Positions 45,390-56,760 of a stretch of 64,000 nt of DNA are shown here, one piece after another. The stretch comes from Gnetum montanum (lineage: Eukaryota > Streptophyta > Gnetopsida > Gnetales > Gnetaceae). The notes beneath the pieces are model-generated. The model had not been told where the DNA came from and searched no databases. It worked only from the letters and a program-made list of their open reading frames with translations. The position numbers were made by a program, and so were the translations under genes. The first letter of the stretch is position 1; each line of letters opens with the position of its first letter. The DNA is taken from positions 328,900 to 392,899 of the forward strand of contig MNCI01029688.1 in assembly GCA_015680685.1 (NCBI GenBank). Direction: 5' to 3'.

Positions 45390-46231
45390 TGATAAATCAT
45401 GCGATGGGCTGCATCAATTAGCATACATCAATGCATTCCTGTCAATGCATGGGTTGATGCATTGGCACAATGTCTACCTTTAACAATATAAATGTGCATG
45501 CCCACCACATTTATGGCATTGTTAAGTCAATAGAGTAGCTAAGTTCTTGTAGTTTTATTCTATTAGAGTTAGAATATTTTTTAAGTTCCCACAATAGGAC
45601 TTCAAGGATTGTATGTATCCTTATTCGAACATCAATGTACCTAAACACTTTGATGTGCCAACAATAAAGATGAGATTCTTAGAACTCCTTGCAACACTTA
45701 AGAATAGTTTAATGTTTCCATTCATGCACTTTATCATTATGCACTTTATGTTCATGTTCATAGTTAGTTAATACACTTAATAATCACACATAAGTACAAC
45801 CACCTCAAACATACCATTAACATTTGGTAATCCCAAGAGTGTTATCGCTTAGTTCACCTAGTAGCCTAACACTTAGTAACATAGCAGTGTTCATAATGAG
45901 TTTAGGATGTGCATTGAAGGTGGACCTGGATGCTTATGTTAGGATAATTAGATTAAGGCATTAAATAGTTAATTAGATTAATTCATAATTCATCACTTCA
46001 TTTTACATTTAGATTAAATCAAATAAAGTATAAAAATCATGTACCTTAGCTTACACTTAACCATAGCCTTGCATTGACACAAGTGAAGCCAAGAAGACAA
46101 CGATCATGTCTTCAAGTCACCACTTTGCCTATTGTGTATTTAGGAGCTAAAGTCCATAGAGTTTGACTGGATTACTAGTGTGACACTTGTGATTCATATG
46201 GTTTGGGGTAGTGACTACTCCTTGCTTATCA
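45390..46231 (+). mobile_element. LTR, family A (3' LTR of A3)
   Basis: TGATAAATCATG to TTGCTTATCA. U3 has CATCAATGCATTCC and GTCAATGCATGGG motifs near 45425-45460. It is very similar to the LTR at 17509, the other end of A3. No primer site follows; the next bases already belong to gag. Confidence 0.88.
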
Positions 46232-46570
46232 GAGAGAGGACATAGTAGGTAACAACATAGGGGACATGGTCACGATAGGAACCATGATGATAGAGATGAT
46301 TACGATGAGCTACTGGCTGCTACAAAAAGTACGATCAACGTTAGGAAGGCAATGTATATACTAATGAGACATTAGAGGGACAACTACATTAAATGACTGG
46401 ACATGAACAATATTCCTAGATTCAAAGGAGGTTATGATGCTAACTTACATCATCACTTGCAAAATTTCCAAGATGTTTGTGCCTAATGTTGAAGATATTT
46501 CGAAGGATGGTTCTTAAAAAAGTTGAAATTTGGTACTAGTCCTTAGAATCAAAATCTATCAGGTGATAAA
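46232..46570 (+). pseudogene. Gag fragment after LTR (5' and 3' truncated)
   Basis: DDELLAATKSTINVRKAM, DNYIKWLDMNNIPRFKGGY (after removal of stops and shifts) and LHHHLQNFQDVC match the Gag core of A3 at about 18940-19110. The LTR joins to mid-gag, as at 7209, and the fragment stops near 46560. Confidence 0.7.
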
Positions 46571-47260
46571 GTACAATGTGTGCTTTTTAGAATCCTACCA
46601 TATAATTTGTTATGAAAAGAATTCAAAATAGTTGAGAAGTCTAATGATTGCAATTGCATTGGAATTTTGATGAATCAAGTGTTGCATCTTAAATGTAGTA
46701 ATTTCATAACCTGTAATTTTCCCATTAATGGAGGTATAGGCTCAATCAACATATTGTAAGATAAATTCAGCAATCTTGAGCTAGTTAAGCCTCCTATGCT
46801 TTCTAGAATCTCAACCAAAATATTGTTACCAAATAGGTCTATTACATTGTTACATGTTGTGACATGCACATCATCTAGCTCCATCCCTTTGTTTTCCAAC
46901 ATCACTTCCACATCCCCTATTCTAAATTCCTAGTTATACTCTAAATTCCCAAACTCCAAAGTCTAATTATTGTTCTCTATTCCTTGGTGGTGGTTGAAAT
47001 TTCTTTAGCATGTTTAGATGGGATGAAACTTTGCCATCGAAATGATTGTTGGAGAGGTTTGACACGCAACTTTATGAAATTGAATGTCCATTTAGGATTG
47101 GTCCCTTTAAATATATTATGGCCTAGATGAAGCATTGTTAGATTATACATTCTCCTTAAATAATCTAGAAGGAAACCAATTAGCCTATTTCTTCTCAAAT
47201 CTAATATTGGAAGATTCTTATAATCAATAAAAGAGTTTAAGAGAGTCAATTTTTGAAATC
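46571..47260 (-). pseudogene. Receptor-like protein (LRR) gene fragment
   Basis: On the minus strand, 47249-47060 holds two leucine-rich repeats (LPILDLRRNRLIGFLLDYL, LTMLHLGHNIFKG). After a break, 46911-46675 holds an NKGMELDDVHVTTCNNVID segment, then LFGNNILVEILESIGGLTS and LLNLSYNMLIEPIPPLMGK. This order (island-like NKG-x-E segment, IDLSxN, GEIPESIG, LNLSxNxLxGxIPPxxG) is that of the C-terminal LRRs of Cf/RLP-type plant cell-surface receptors. The Gly of GEIP is altered and frames are broken. It is a fragment of a resistance-type receptor gene, wedged inside the retroelement array. Confidence 0.75.
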
Positions 47261-47905
47261 ATTTAATTAAGTTAATTTTTCTATGAAAAATCATCAAAAA
47301 TTCAAAATTTTCCAATGGTGACATCGTAGCTACAATGTATTAGGTTATACAAATTTAGAGCTATGAGGTCATATTAATAATGTCTCGTATATAGAAATAG
47401 TATATAAGCACATAGGAGTTAGAAAAATTTTATTTTTCCATTTCAAAGAAAAAGTAGTTTTTGTAGTTTTTCTAAGCTCTAGCAACCAAACTTCTTGATG
47501 CCATAACTTCCTCACTGCAACTATAATTTGAGAAATTCTTGAACCTTTTTTATCCTAGAATGCTCAATTTAGTCATGGGGAAAGATCTATTGCACATAGC
47601 TAAGGGAAGATTGAGCCAAAATTTCCTAATGCCTAGAAGATAATATAAAGAATAAGTATAAGGATATATCAAGAATATTTTAACTAACCAATCAAATTGA
47701 ATCCAAAAGACTTAATCAATTCTTCTAACTAACCATACCAACCATATAAGGGCATAATAAACAAGAAAATGATAACTATAAAAGGTCATAATAATTAAAT
47801 ATGTTATAATTCAAGGTTTCTTTTTGAAAAAGTATTAACTCTACAATCGTGATAAGGGCCATAACTAAATGCCAACATTATCCATTTGCTATTCTTGTAA
47901 TATTT
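47261..47905 (+). other. Element C: spacer remnant with leader before aORF
   Basis: Co-linear with the region upstream of the aORF in A and B: after the module at 47318-47410 come TTGTAGTTTTTCTAAGCTCTAG, CCATAACTTCCTC, and a CCTAGAATGCTCAATTTAGTC block matching B's CCTGGAATGTTCAACTT. The part of the element upstream of about 47280 is absent. Confidence 0.5.
47318..47410 (+). promoter_or_regulatory. Element C: internal promoter-like module
   Basis: Contains CGTAGCTACAATG and GAGCTATGAGGTCATAT, then AATAGTATATAAGCAC with TATATAAG at 47401-47408. The U3 of element C's LTR carries the reverse complement TCATAGCTC and also AAGCTACATCATTG and GATATGAC (51208-51245). It is the third family in which U3 and the internal module share motifs. 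Confidence 0.45.
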
Positions 47906-49873
47906 AGAGATGGTTCAAGAAAAAGAAGGTAGGAAAACTAACATTTCCATTCCCTTTCCTAATAATGAAGCTATGTAAGCAAGCAGGGATCCTAGGTTAC
48001 ACCAATGATGTCCTAAGAAAGGCCCACAATACATCCTACACTAAAATGTTAACTCTAGTTCCACGTAAAAAAGATCAACTAGAAAAGCCAATAGGCACTG
48101 AGTGGGCATCAATATCTACACTAGCTAGTAACATTCTAGCTATTGGACAACAACAATAGATAGGTTCCAGTGGTTTAACACCTATAAGTGAAGACATGAG
48201 TAACAAGCTCCACCATAGCCACAAGACTATCATTCTTCAATGATCCATCTAAGCTAGATTGTAGATACCATTAGCTATGGAGCAAGGGAGGTTTCAACCT
48301 TATATAGAGTCAAAGAAAGCTCTATCAAGCCTACATTTTCCACAAGACCTACTAGTAGGTAGGTATTCTTACAAGAAGGAGGAGAAGAAGATTAGGCATA
48401 AAAAATATTAGGGAAAATTACATCCTTCCAAGTGATGCTAGAAACTGGTGAAGGTGTCATAGTTGTGGTCATGCAACACTAGGATGCAATAGAGGTAATC
48501 ACCAACCATATCAAAAAATCATTCAATGTTTCCATTATGTCATCAATCGATATTTTTGGAGCTAGAGATACTCAAATGCTAGTCGGTAACTCAATGAAAT
48601 TAGCAAAACATGAGGACATCCTTGACAAATTGTTGTAGATAGGCCAGGACATGCTGAATCTTTTTGATATCCATAATGATATCACTATAGTGTAGTCTAA
48701 CTTAATAAGCCAGCAAGGAAAAGTTGGTAATGAAAGAAACAAGGATAGAACATGCTAAAAATGAAGTTTAGAGGTTACAGGAAGAATTGAGACCTCTAAG
48801 AATAAAAATAAGTGACCTTACATGATTTGTCACCCCAGATCAACTTGAACAATATAGGATTGATCAAGTGAGGCAACTGATTACGAAAAACATACAAGTG
48901 GAGATGAAAAAATAGGAGGTTGTGTAAAATTCCTTAATATCTTAAGCTTAAACATACACACACATTAAAGCTATTACTATCCTTGAAGAGGAGAATAAGA
49001 AGCTTGTTGTTAATAAAACTAGGTTGATTGACATTGAAAAGTAAAAGAATGTTCTCAAAGAAAGCATACATCAATTGCAAGAATAGTTCATTTAAGTCAA
49101 CCGAGACATGAACAGATTGACCTGTGAGAACAAAACCTTATTAATGGATGAAGTATACATCATCTGTTAGAAGTCTGCTATTGAAATAAGTGCATGAAAA
49201 AATGAGGCCAAGAATCATAAGAAGCTTAAGGAGCATTTTAGGGACTAATTGGAAATGTACAAATAGATAAATGAAAATGAGATCCAAATGGAAAATGTTA
49301 GAATCAATTCTATTACTGTCCAAACACCAGATTGGTAGCCCATTCTAGATAACCTAGCCCACATCCATCAAGTTGAAATAAAGAATAAGGGCCTATAAAT
49401 TGAGGACTTAATAGAGTACATGGGGTTAGCTAACCCATGAGATGCTAACTTGGACATGTTGACAACAAGATGGCCTCACTATGAGCTTGAGCAACATGTA
49501 GCAGCCATGTATACCATGTATGAGAAAGAGTTTGTTGATAAAAAAGATACCTTGTAGAAGGTGCATGTAGCAAGCTCAAGGCTCGAAGTTATAAAGGCTA
49601 GTTACCAAGGACAAAAGGATATTATAGCAAACCTAGTGTGCTAGATGACAAATTATCAAGAGTTAAGAAAGGTGGCCAAGGCCTTTAAAGGAGAACAACG
49701 ATAGTTTGTAGCATAATATGTCAAAGCCAACAAAATGTTCCTATAACTATCATGTTGTGGGATGTATCGACTCAATCCATCATTACATAATATGCATGGA
49801 TGGTACATGACCATGGGATGGAAAAGGAAAAACTTTAGGTGCTTCTCAATAAATACCAATTTCAGAAGCCTAA
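47906..49873 (+). pseudogene. Element C: additional ORF (aORF), N-terminally shortened
   Basis: Homology to the B aORF resumes at about 47920 with the FPFLIMKLCKQAGILGYTN segment (open 47965-48159). The N-terminal globular half is therefore deleted. A long Lys/Glu/Leu/Gln-rich part follows (48700-49320), including EEENKKLVVNKTRLIDIEK, with heptad-like spacing. The C-terminal block starts near 49330 (PILDNLAHIHQVEIKNKGL), with EDLIEYMGLANP, YELEQHVAAMYTMYEKEF and VKANKMFL. Stops are frequent. The frame is interrupted at 49873 by a solo LTR and continues at 50906. Confidence 0.68.
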
Positions 49874-50905
49874 TGATGAATCATTGTTCGGTTGTGTCAA
49901 TGGACATGTGTCTATGAGGATGCATCGATGCATGCCCATTGACGCATCTTAGATGCATCATCGCATATCTGTGAATGAAAATAAGTCAATGGATTAACAA
50001 GTAATACATCTTAGATGCATTGTTGTAGTCCCATTGATACATTTCTATTAACATAGCTAAATGTGTTAACGCATTGCTATCGATGCAATGCCAATATTTA
50101 CTTATAAATATGTGAACACATCCCTATCGATGCAATGCCAATATTTACCTATAAATAAGTGAGCACCCACTACATATTTGGCATCGTAGAGTAAATAGTG
50201 TAGCCAAATGTTGTAGTTTATTTCTATAAGGGTTAGAATATTTTCTAAGTGCCTATAGTAGGACCTCAAGGATTGTACAGATCATTATTCGAGCATCAAT
50301 GTACCTAAACACTTTGATGTGACAATAATAAAGAGGAGATTCTTAGAACTCCTTGCTAGACTTTAGAATAGAATAGAATAGATTTACTTTCAATGCAATT
50401 TACTTTTCATGTACTTAGTTAATATTTACATTTCCATGCACATTAATCAATCAGTGGAATGAGCACAACTATTTTTGAGCATAAACACATGTTCTCTTGG
50501 TTATCCCAATAGCATTATTACTTGGTTTGCCCAATAGCATAACACTTGATAATCCCAATAGTGGGTACATGAGTTTAGGCCATGTATGACAAGTTGGGAA
50601 TAGAAACTCATTACCCTTAGGATAGTTTAGGATTTATTTTCTTGTTATAAATTAGATTAAATAAATAATTTTCATTTTCTTATATAATTTAGCCTTACCT
50701 AAATCACATAAATAATCATATGCCTCTCTTTGGACTAAACGATACATGATCAAACTACCACTAGTCAAAGTGAGAAGATAGTGACCTACGATCAATTCTT
50801 AACAATCTTGATGCCATACTAGTCTCATCCATGGAATTCAATTAGATTGCACATGAATGCTTATGATTCATATGGTTGGGTGGAGGAGGTACTTGTCACT
50901 CATCA
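49874..50905 (+). mobile_element. Solo LTR inserted in aORF C
   Basis: TGATGAATCATTG to TCACTCATCA, 1032 bp, with aORF C sequence on both sides and no internal retroelement sequence. Flanking pentamers CCTAA and CTTGA differ by two transitions and may be a decayed target duplication. U3 has GATGCATCGATGCATGCCC and repeated CTTAGATGCAT motifs. A 47-bp tandem duplication contains two TATA boxes. The solo state implies recombination between two former LTRs. Confidence 0.82.
50077..50160 (+). repeat. 47-bp tandem duplication of the LTR core promoter
   Basis: CTATCGATGCAATGCCAATA plus four bases is identical at 50077 and 50124. Each copy is followed by TATAAATA (50103-50110 and 50150-50157) and a GTGA-CAC-type start. 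The U3 motif and TATA box are doubled as one unit. Confidence 0.92.
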
Positions 50906-51179
50906 CTTGATAATGAAGAGAAGAAGCTGATGGAGGAACTTCCATCACCTAGAACCTGAAAAACACATTGAGCTACTTTAATTTTTGTTTTTGTTTTATT
51001 TTTCTTGTCTTATCAAATGTCAACTGTGTTCAATTCTGTAAAAAACACCAATGTAGCATTTAGAGTCATGTAAATAGTTAATTCACGTTAGAGTTTAGAT
51101 CTATCTCCCAATTTTGTAAGGGACTCTATTGTCATTTTGTTTTAACTCAAGGATGAGTTTCTAGTCAGTCATGGGGGTA
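50906..51179 (+). other. Element C: end of aORF, 3'UTR and polypurine tract
   Basis: DNEEKKLMEELPSPRT then stop (to about 50958) completes the aORF interrupted by the solo LTR. Then follow T-rich 3'UTR, TTTAACTCAAGGATGAGT, and the well-kept tract CATGGGGGTA (51170-51179). Confidence 0.65.
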
Positions 51180-52009
51180 TGATAAAATCCACTTTTGATG
51201 AAATGCAATATCATAGCTCAAGCTACATCATTGTTGATATGACATCTCAAGAGTTGTGTAGCCCTATAAATACCAACACTTGGGCATACAAGAAGCAACA
51301 ATTTTTGCTAATCCTTACCCAAACTCTTATAGTTTCATTTCGTAGTTTTAACAATAGTGTGAATACCTACAATGTGGTGTTAAGTAGTTGAATGGAGTCT
51401 TTATGATTGGTAATAAAGATCGAGACTATTTTGCATCATTGTAGCATTCTCTTAGTTCTTTTGTTTGTTTGTTTACATAGCACAATTTTCTTGTTTTTAT
51501 AGCTTAGTACTTTACATTCCAAAGCATTATACTTTCCATGTTCATTAATTAAGTAGAATGGATATGACTAGTTTTGAATGTTTAAGTGTACTTGTTTGGT
51601 AACCAACTAATGGTATCACTTGATTCGCTTAGTAGTGATTTCACTTAGTAATCCTAATGACAATTACATAAGCCCAAGACATGACTAGTAAACCAGGACC
51701 AAATACTTATTGCTCTAGGATAGAATAGATTTCCATTTTTGTATTACTTAGACCTAGACTTTAATTCCATTTTTAATCATGTTTTCTACTAGGAGTAGTT
51801 TGAGCCTTACAATATCGCTTATCATATTCCTCACTATCAGTTAAACCATACACTTAGACTCCACTAACTCAAAAGTGAGAAGATAATGATTAGGAAATTA
51901 ATATCAACTCCTAGCATATCTGCATTATCCATCCATGTATTATGATCTAGTCATGTGTGAACACTTGTGACTTGTAGGATAGAGTGTTGGGATACACCAT
52001 TGCTCACTA
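51180..52009 (+). mobile_element. LTR of element C
   Basis: Begins TGATAAAATCCAC after the purine tract and ends near TTGCTCACTA, a decayed TCATCA. TATA box TATAAATA at 51265-51272. U3 motifs are of the AGCT type (CATAGCTCAAGCTACATC), different from families A and B. TAATAAAGATCGAGACTATTT in R matches B. Confidence 0.8.
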
Positions 52010-53113
52010 AAAATAGAGTAAAACAATTATCTTCTGATTTCTCATGCAAAAATAGATTCCCTTTTACATTTACTTTTAAGGTCAAATAAGGCTCTCAATC
52101 CATCTAAAATCCACTCTTTCTTCATCAAGTGACCATGATATGAGACTCCATTCCACTCTTTCTTCATTCACCTATGCTTTCCATAATACACATCACTATA
52201 ATTTTTCATGTTTATTTCAATGTCTTGGTATGATATGGTCAAGGTTATTTTATAGTTTCTTTGATGATTTTGTCCTTAACTAACCATAATCATTAATCAT
52301 CCATGGGGACCATGGACGCATTGGTTTGAAACCATGTAAGGTGATTAAAGGGCATGAGCCTACTATGGAGAGGACCCACCTACATACTCCTTGGTTGGGC
52401 TAGTTAAGTTTCATATCCCTTAGACATTTCTTGCTTACAAATCTAACACATTCCATGTTGGTTACATCTAGTTATGTACTCCATGAATTTTCTCCAAGAA
52501 AAATATTATTTTTTGTTAATTATATAACCCTTTTCAAGCATTTCATCATGTTCTTAGCTCTTATGGCTCCCTAAGAACTTCAATTTTATGTAAAAATTCT
52601 TTGTATTTTCTTATTTTTAATGATGAGAAATTCATTGATGGGATACCATTGACATGACATAATAAATCTATAAATAGTGCAACACCCAACAAATTTTTTG
52701 TCATTTTTTCTCAAACAAAGAAGGATTTCTTGTAGTTTTTAGGGCCTAGAACCTTCTAGAGCCCATAAATTTCATAGTTCTTATATTATTAACCTTGTTC
52801 TTTATTCATGAAGCTACTAGATTTGAGCTCTATGTCATGGGGGCTATAATGCTTAGGTTTTTGATGGAAAATGTTTTAAATTTTTTCTAACTCATACAAG
52901 GTTTAACTAATAAAATAATATTAAAATCACTAATTCATGAGAGTTGAACCTTTCTAATGAACTTTGGTAGCCATCTCAATGAAATAATAGTAAAATAATC
53001 AAACCTTCCATAATCACAACTTAGACAAGCGTAACTAATCCAAAGAGATAAGGTCCTAAAATGTTCCAAAGTTACACATTAAATGTTAATCCTTGATCAT
53101 GTTGTGATTATAG
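52010..53113 (+). other. Element A4: spacer remnant, internal module and intron-like leader
   Basis: From about 52125 the sequence is co-linear with 13365-14477 of A2; the short piece 52010-52125 is unassigned. The module at 52630-52680 has CATTGATGGG, CATTGACATGAC and a good TATAAATA (52669-52676). The donor position (about 52817) is mutated but the acceptor TTGTGATTATAG (53102-53113) is intact and touches the aORF ATG. Confidence 0.55.
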
Positions 53114-55795
53114 ATGGCATCAAGACCTAAGAATCTAAAGGAAGGAGAACCATCTCAATTGAGGGACAAGTAGCCCAGAATTTAAAGAGGCCAACAACAA
53201 GAGAAACCATAGGAACAAACAACCAAAACACATGCAACTAAACCTATTTGGAAGGATGCAAAAGTGGAATTTGTCTATCAAACTTCGCAAGCTAAAATAG
53301 AAAAATCCCACTAGAATGAGGCACCAAGAACAAGGTCGAGCCTTGAGGTCACATTGATGGATGCTTGCCTTAAGAAAATCTAGTCTAAGAAACTTCAATG
53401 TTTGGTTCTTGAAGAGTTAAACTTTGGAACCTTCTTGGACTTTTCCCTAGAAGATGTTAAGACCCAAAATCAAAGCTCTCCCATGTGGTCCATCATCACA
53501 TCTAGTGGGAATTGGTGTATGGAAGAAACATATCTCTTCTAGAACAATAGGAAGGGTGATGTCACTATAAAAATCAAGGACATTAGTATGTTCAAATTAA
53601 TGGATGCAATCTATCAAGCCCTTAAATTACTAGAAATTAGGGAAATCTTAGGAAAAATCTTGATACAAGTAGGCTTGGAGGTAAATAAGAAGTGGTTACA
53701 ATGGTGCTATGGAGTTGATTGTAAGGAATACAATACACTCACAATGGTAGAGTCAGCATACTTCAAGATCATGGCCTACCACCTTTATCTAATGGTGAGG
53801 CCAAGTAAGGTGACAATCTTCTCTACCCATATGTGTGTTACTCTAAGCAAGAAATTTCCTATTAATCTCCCATAGCTAATCTATCTTGAGATAGAAATGT
53901 GATTTAAGGAAAACGAGCATGGGAGGAATGAACTCTCCTTTCCATGCCTATTCTAAAAATTATGTAGAAGTGGAGGAATAACTCACTATTCCAATGACAC
54001 TCTTAGACATGCTCATGCTACCTCTTGGGAAAAAGTTATGAAAGATAAAATACCTACCAAGACACAAGAAGAGAAGCAACCATCACTATCACCCACTCAT
54101 GAAACAATGTCGATGGCTTATGCTACCATGGAGCACATGTAAAAACTCCTTGAGTAGATCCTACAACAATAGCAGGTAGGATCGACAGAAGATCCATCTA
54201 TCTGCCAACTAGACCTAAGCCATATGAATGAGGTCGCTCATACCATCAGTTGGTTGGAAGACATGGTACCAATGTTTTTCACACAATAAATGTAGGCATC
54301 TATGCACTCAAGTCATAGTGCTGGGAGGTAACAGTATCCATCCTTGGAGAATAGCAATTTTTAGAAATCTCTAGAAGTGTCACTACCTTCTCAATGCACC
54401 TAAAGGAAGGAAATAGAATAACTATCTTATTGATGCAATACCAAGGGTAGGAAATAGTAGCCTAGGTGGTAGCTAATTGAGTGGATGAAGCACTCAACAT
54501 TTTTGCAATGTCTATGTCAGATATTTCTACACTTAAAGATATGTAGATGTCTACAGGAGTGGAAAGTGGGAGATTCAATGATACCTAGGATGAGGACTTG
54601 TTGGAGTGACTTGAAAAAACTAGGTAATCAATTATAGAGGTATTTGACATTCTAGATGACATCACTACAACCTAGTGAGTGCTTCTGGAGGCTAAGTACA
54701 AGCACCTCATTGCCAATGCCCAACTTGAGATAGCCATAGAAAAAAATTGACACTTGGATACTGAGGTTGTAAAATTAAGAGCTCTCTTAGCTGATCCCAT
54801 AGTTCTTAGATAGGTCGTAACTAGAGGTAAAGATTTTTTGTAGATTCATGTAAAAATTTAGGTAGTTGAGAACATCAAGGAAACCACAATCATTGTTGAG
54901 TCCATAGGAGTAGCAATGGCTTACAACATTGAGAAGGACTTATTAGAGCTCTGCAGGAAGGATATAATAGTGATTAATCATAATCATTTCCTACACAATA
55001 TTAATTTCTAGAAAGAAAAAATGGTTGAATACATGAGACAACAACAAGAGCATCTTATGAATGGAACCATGGATCTAAGGAGGTTGGCAATAGAAAATTG
55101 TAATCTCTCAATGTAGGAGGTCCATGCTCTTTACCAGAAATCTACAATCAAGATCACTACCTAAAAAAATAAGGCCCTAAAATTTGAAAGGATTATGAAC
55201 CACTATAGGTACTAGGTTAGCTTGCAAAAAGGAATCAATGAAGAGGATATTCAACTAGCAAAGGCAAAATTAAATGAGGTTTTGCAAGAGCTCCAATAAG
55301 GAGGTGATGTGTTGAAGCTCATCTTTGATGGACTAAAAAAGTTCAACATACATATTGAGGAGATGATGGAATACATGAAGCTTTCCAGCCTTTGTTACTC
55401 AAATTTGACAATGCTAACTACCAAGAGGCTAAGGTCAAAACTGGAGAAGTAGGTGACCATCTTGTACTTGTTGTATGAGGGCAAGTTCAAGCATCATAAG
55501 GAAATGAAGTAGAAGTTAGAAATGGAAAATGAAAAAATTGATGTTCTCATAGGATGCTTCACCAATCAATATTTTATAGGTAAGGACCTAGCCCAAAAAA
55601 TGAATGACTACTAGGAGCTACAAAATGTAGTCAAGGATATTGATGTTGAATGCAAACATTTTGTAGCTTGGTTTGCCAATATGAAGGAGTTTTTCCCTAC
55701 AATGCCCTATCCATGGGATGTTCCCATACCACACCACATTGGTGATGTTTTTTAGACCATGTAAAATCCCTAAAGTAAGAAGGAGAAGATGAAAT
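53114..55795 (+). pseudogene. Element A4: additional ORF (aORF), decayed
   Basis: Starts MASRPKNLKEGEPSQLRDK at 53114. The N-terminal block is open at 53588-53875 (ALKLLEIREILGKILIQV, VDCKEYNTLTMVESAYFKI, MVRPSKVTIFSTHMC). SSPMWSIITSSGNW precedes it. The coiled-coil part runs about 54100-55280. The C-terminal block begins GDVLKLIFDGL (55302) and has AQKMNDY, FDVECKHFVAWFANMKEF-like sequence in pieces, and IPHHIGDV. The last part is cut: near 55795 it jumps to the 3'UTR, losing about 250 bases present in A1. Confidence 0.7.
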
Positions 55796-55914
55796 AATTT
55801 CTATTGTGTGTCAATAAGTTAGTCAATAATCCCATACTTTCCCAAAAATTTTGTAAATAACATGCTCCTTATTTTGTTTACTCAAGGATGAGTATTCATT
55901 TATTCATGGGGGTA
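55796..55914 (+). other. Element A4: 3'UTR and polypurine tract
   Basis: CAATAATCCCATACTTTCCC, CTCAAGGATGAGT and CATGGGGGTA (55905-55914) in the conserved order and spacing. Confidence 0.75.
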
Positions 55915-56760
55915 TGATGATTCATTGAGGTTTAATTTCATCAATTGGATCTTGTGACATGATCTTGTCAATGTGATCATGTCGATGCATGATTTGTTGC
56001 ATCAACACATACATATTGATGATGTGTCTTGTTTTGCCTATATAAATGCGTGCACTTGTCACATTTATAGAATTCATTAATTGATAGCTTAGCTAGACTC
56101 TTTCATTTTATTTCTTTCAAACTTAGAATATTTTCTATGTGTTTGTAGTAAGAGTTATAAGTGTATAGATGTTTATTCGACCATTGATGTACCTAGATTC
56201 CTTGGTTTGAATGGAAATAGAGATGAGCTTTCTTCATAAACCTTGCAACACTTGGAATTAGTGAAGTATTTACTTTAATGCACTTATTCTTCATGTAATT
56301 TATGTTTAATAATTTAAGTAATTAATTGAATTTTGATAATTAATACACATAAGCATGACCATCTTGATTATACAATTAATGCTTGGTAATCGAGAGTAGC
56401 ACTTAACACTTGGTAACCCTATAGCATTGTAATGTGTTCACTATGTGTACAAAAAAAGGGAATTAATGCTTATGTTAGGATTATTTGAAGAATTAATTAG
56501 TTATTATATTAATTAAACATTTAATTCCTTTGTTTTTGACACTTTGGTAAACTAAATAAAAATCATAAAAATGATAAAAATCATATGCCTTAGTTACATT
56601 TAACCATACATGGAACTAGGAAGACAATGATCACATCTTTGATATTCACTTCCTAGGAAAAGTGTACTTAGAAAGCTAAATTCTATAGAATTTGACTAGA
56701 TCACTTAGTGAACACTAGTGATTCATATGGTTGGGCATAGGGATTGCTCGCTGCTCAGCA
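55915..56760 (+). mobile_element. LTR, family A (3' LTR of A4)
   Basis: TGATGATTCATTG to CTGCTCAGCA. U3 has GTCGATGCATG and GCATCAACACAT (55981, 55999). TATA at 56041. It is followed by unrelated sequence, so it ends the head-to-tail series. Confidence 0.88.
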
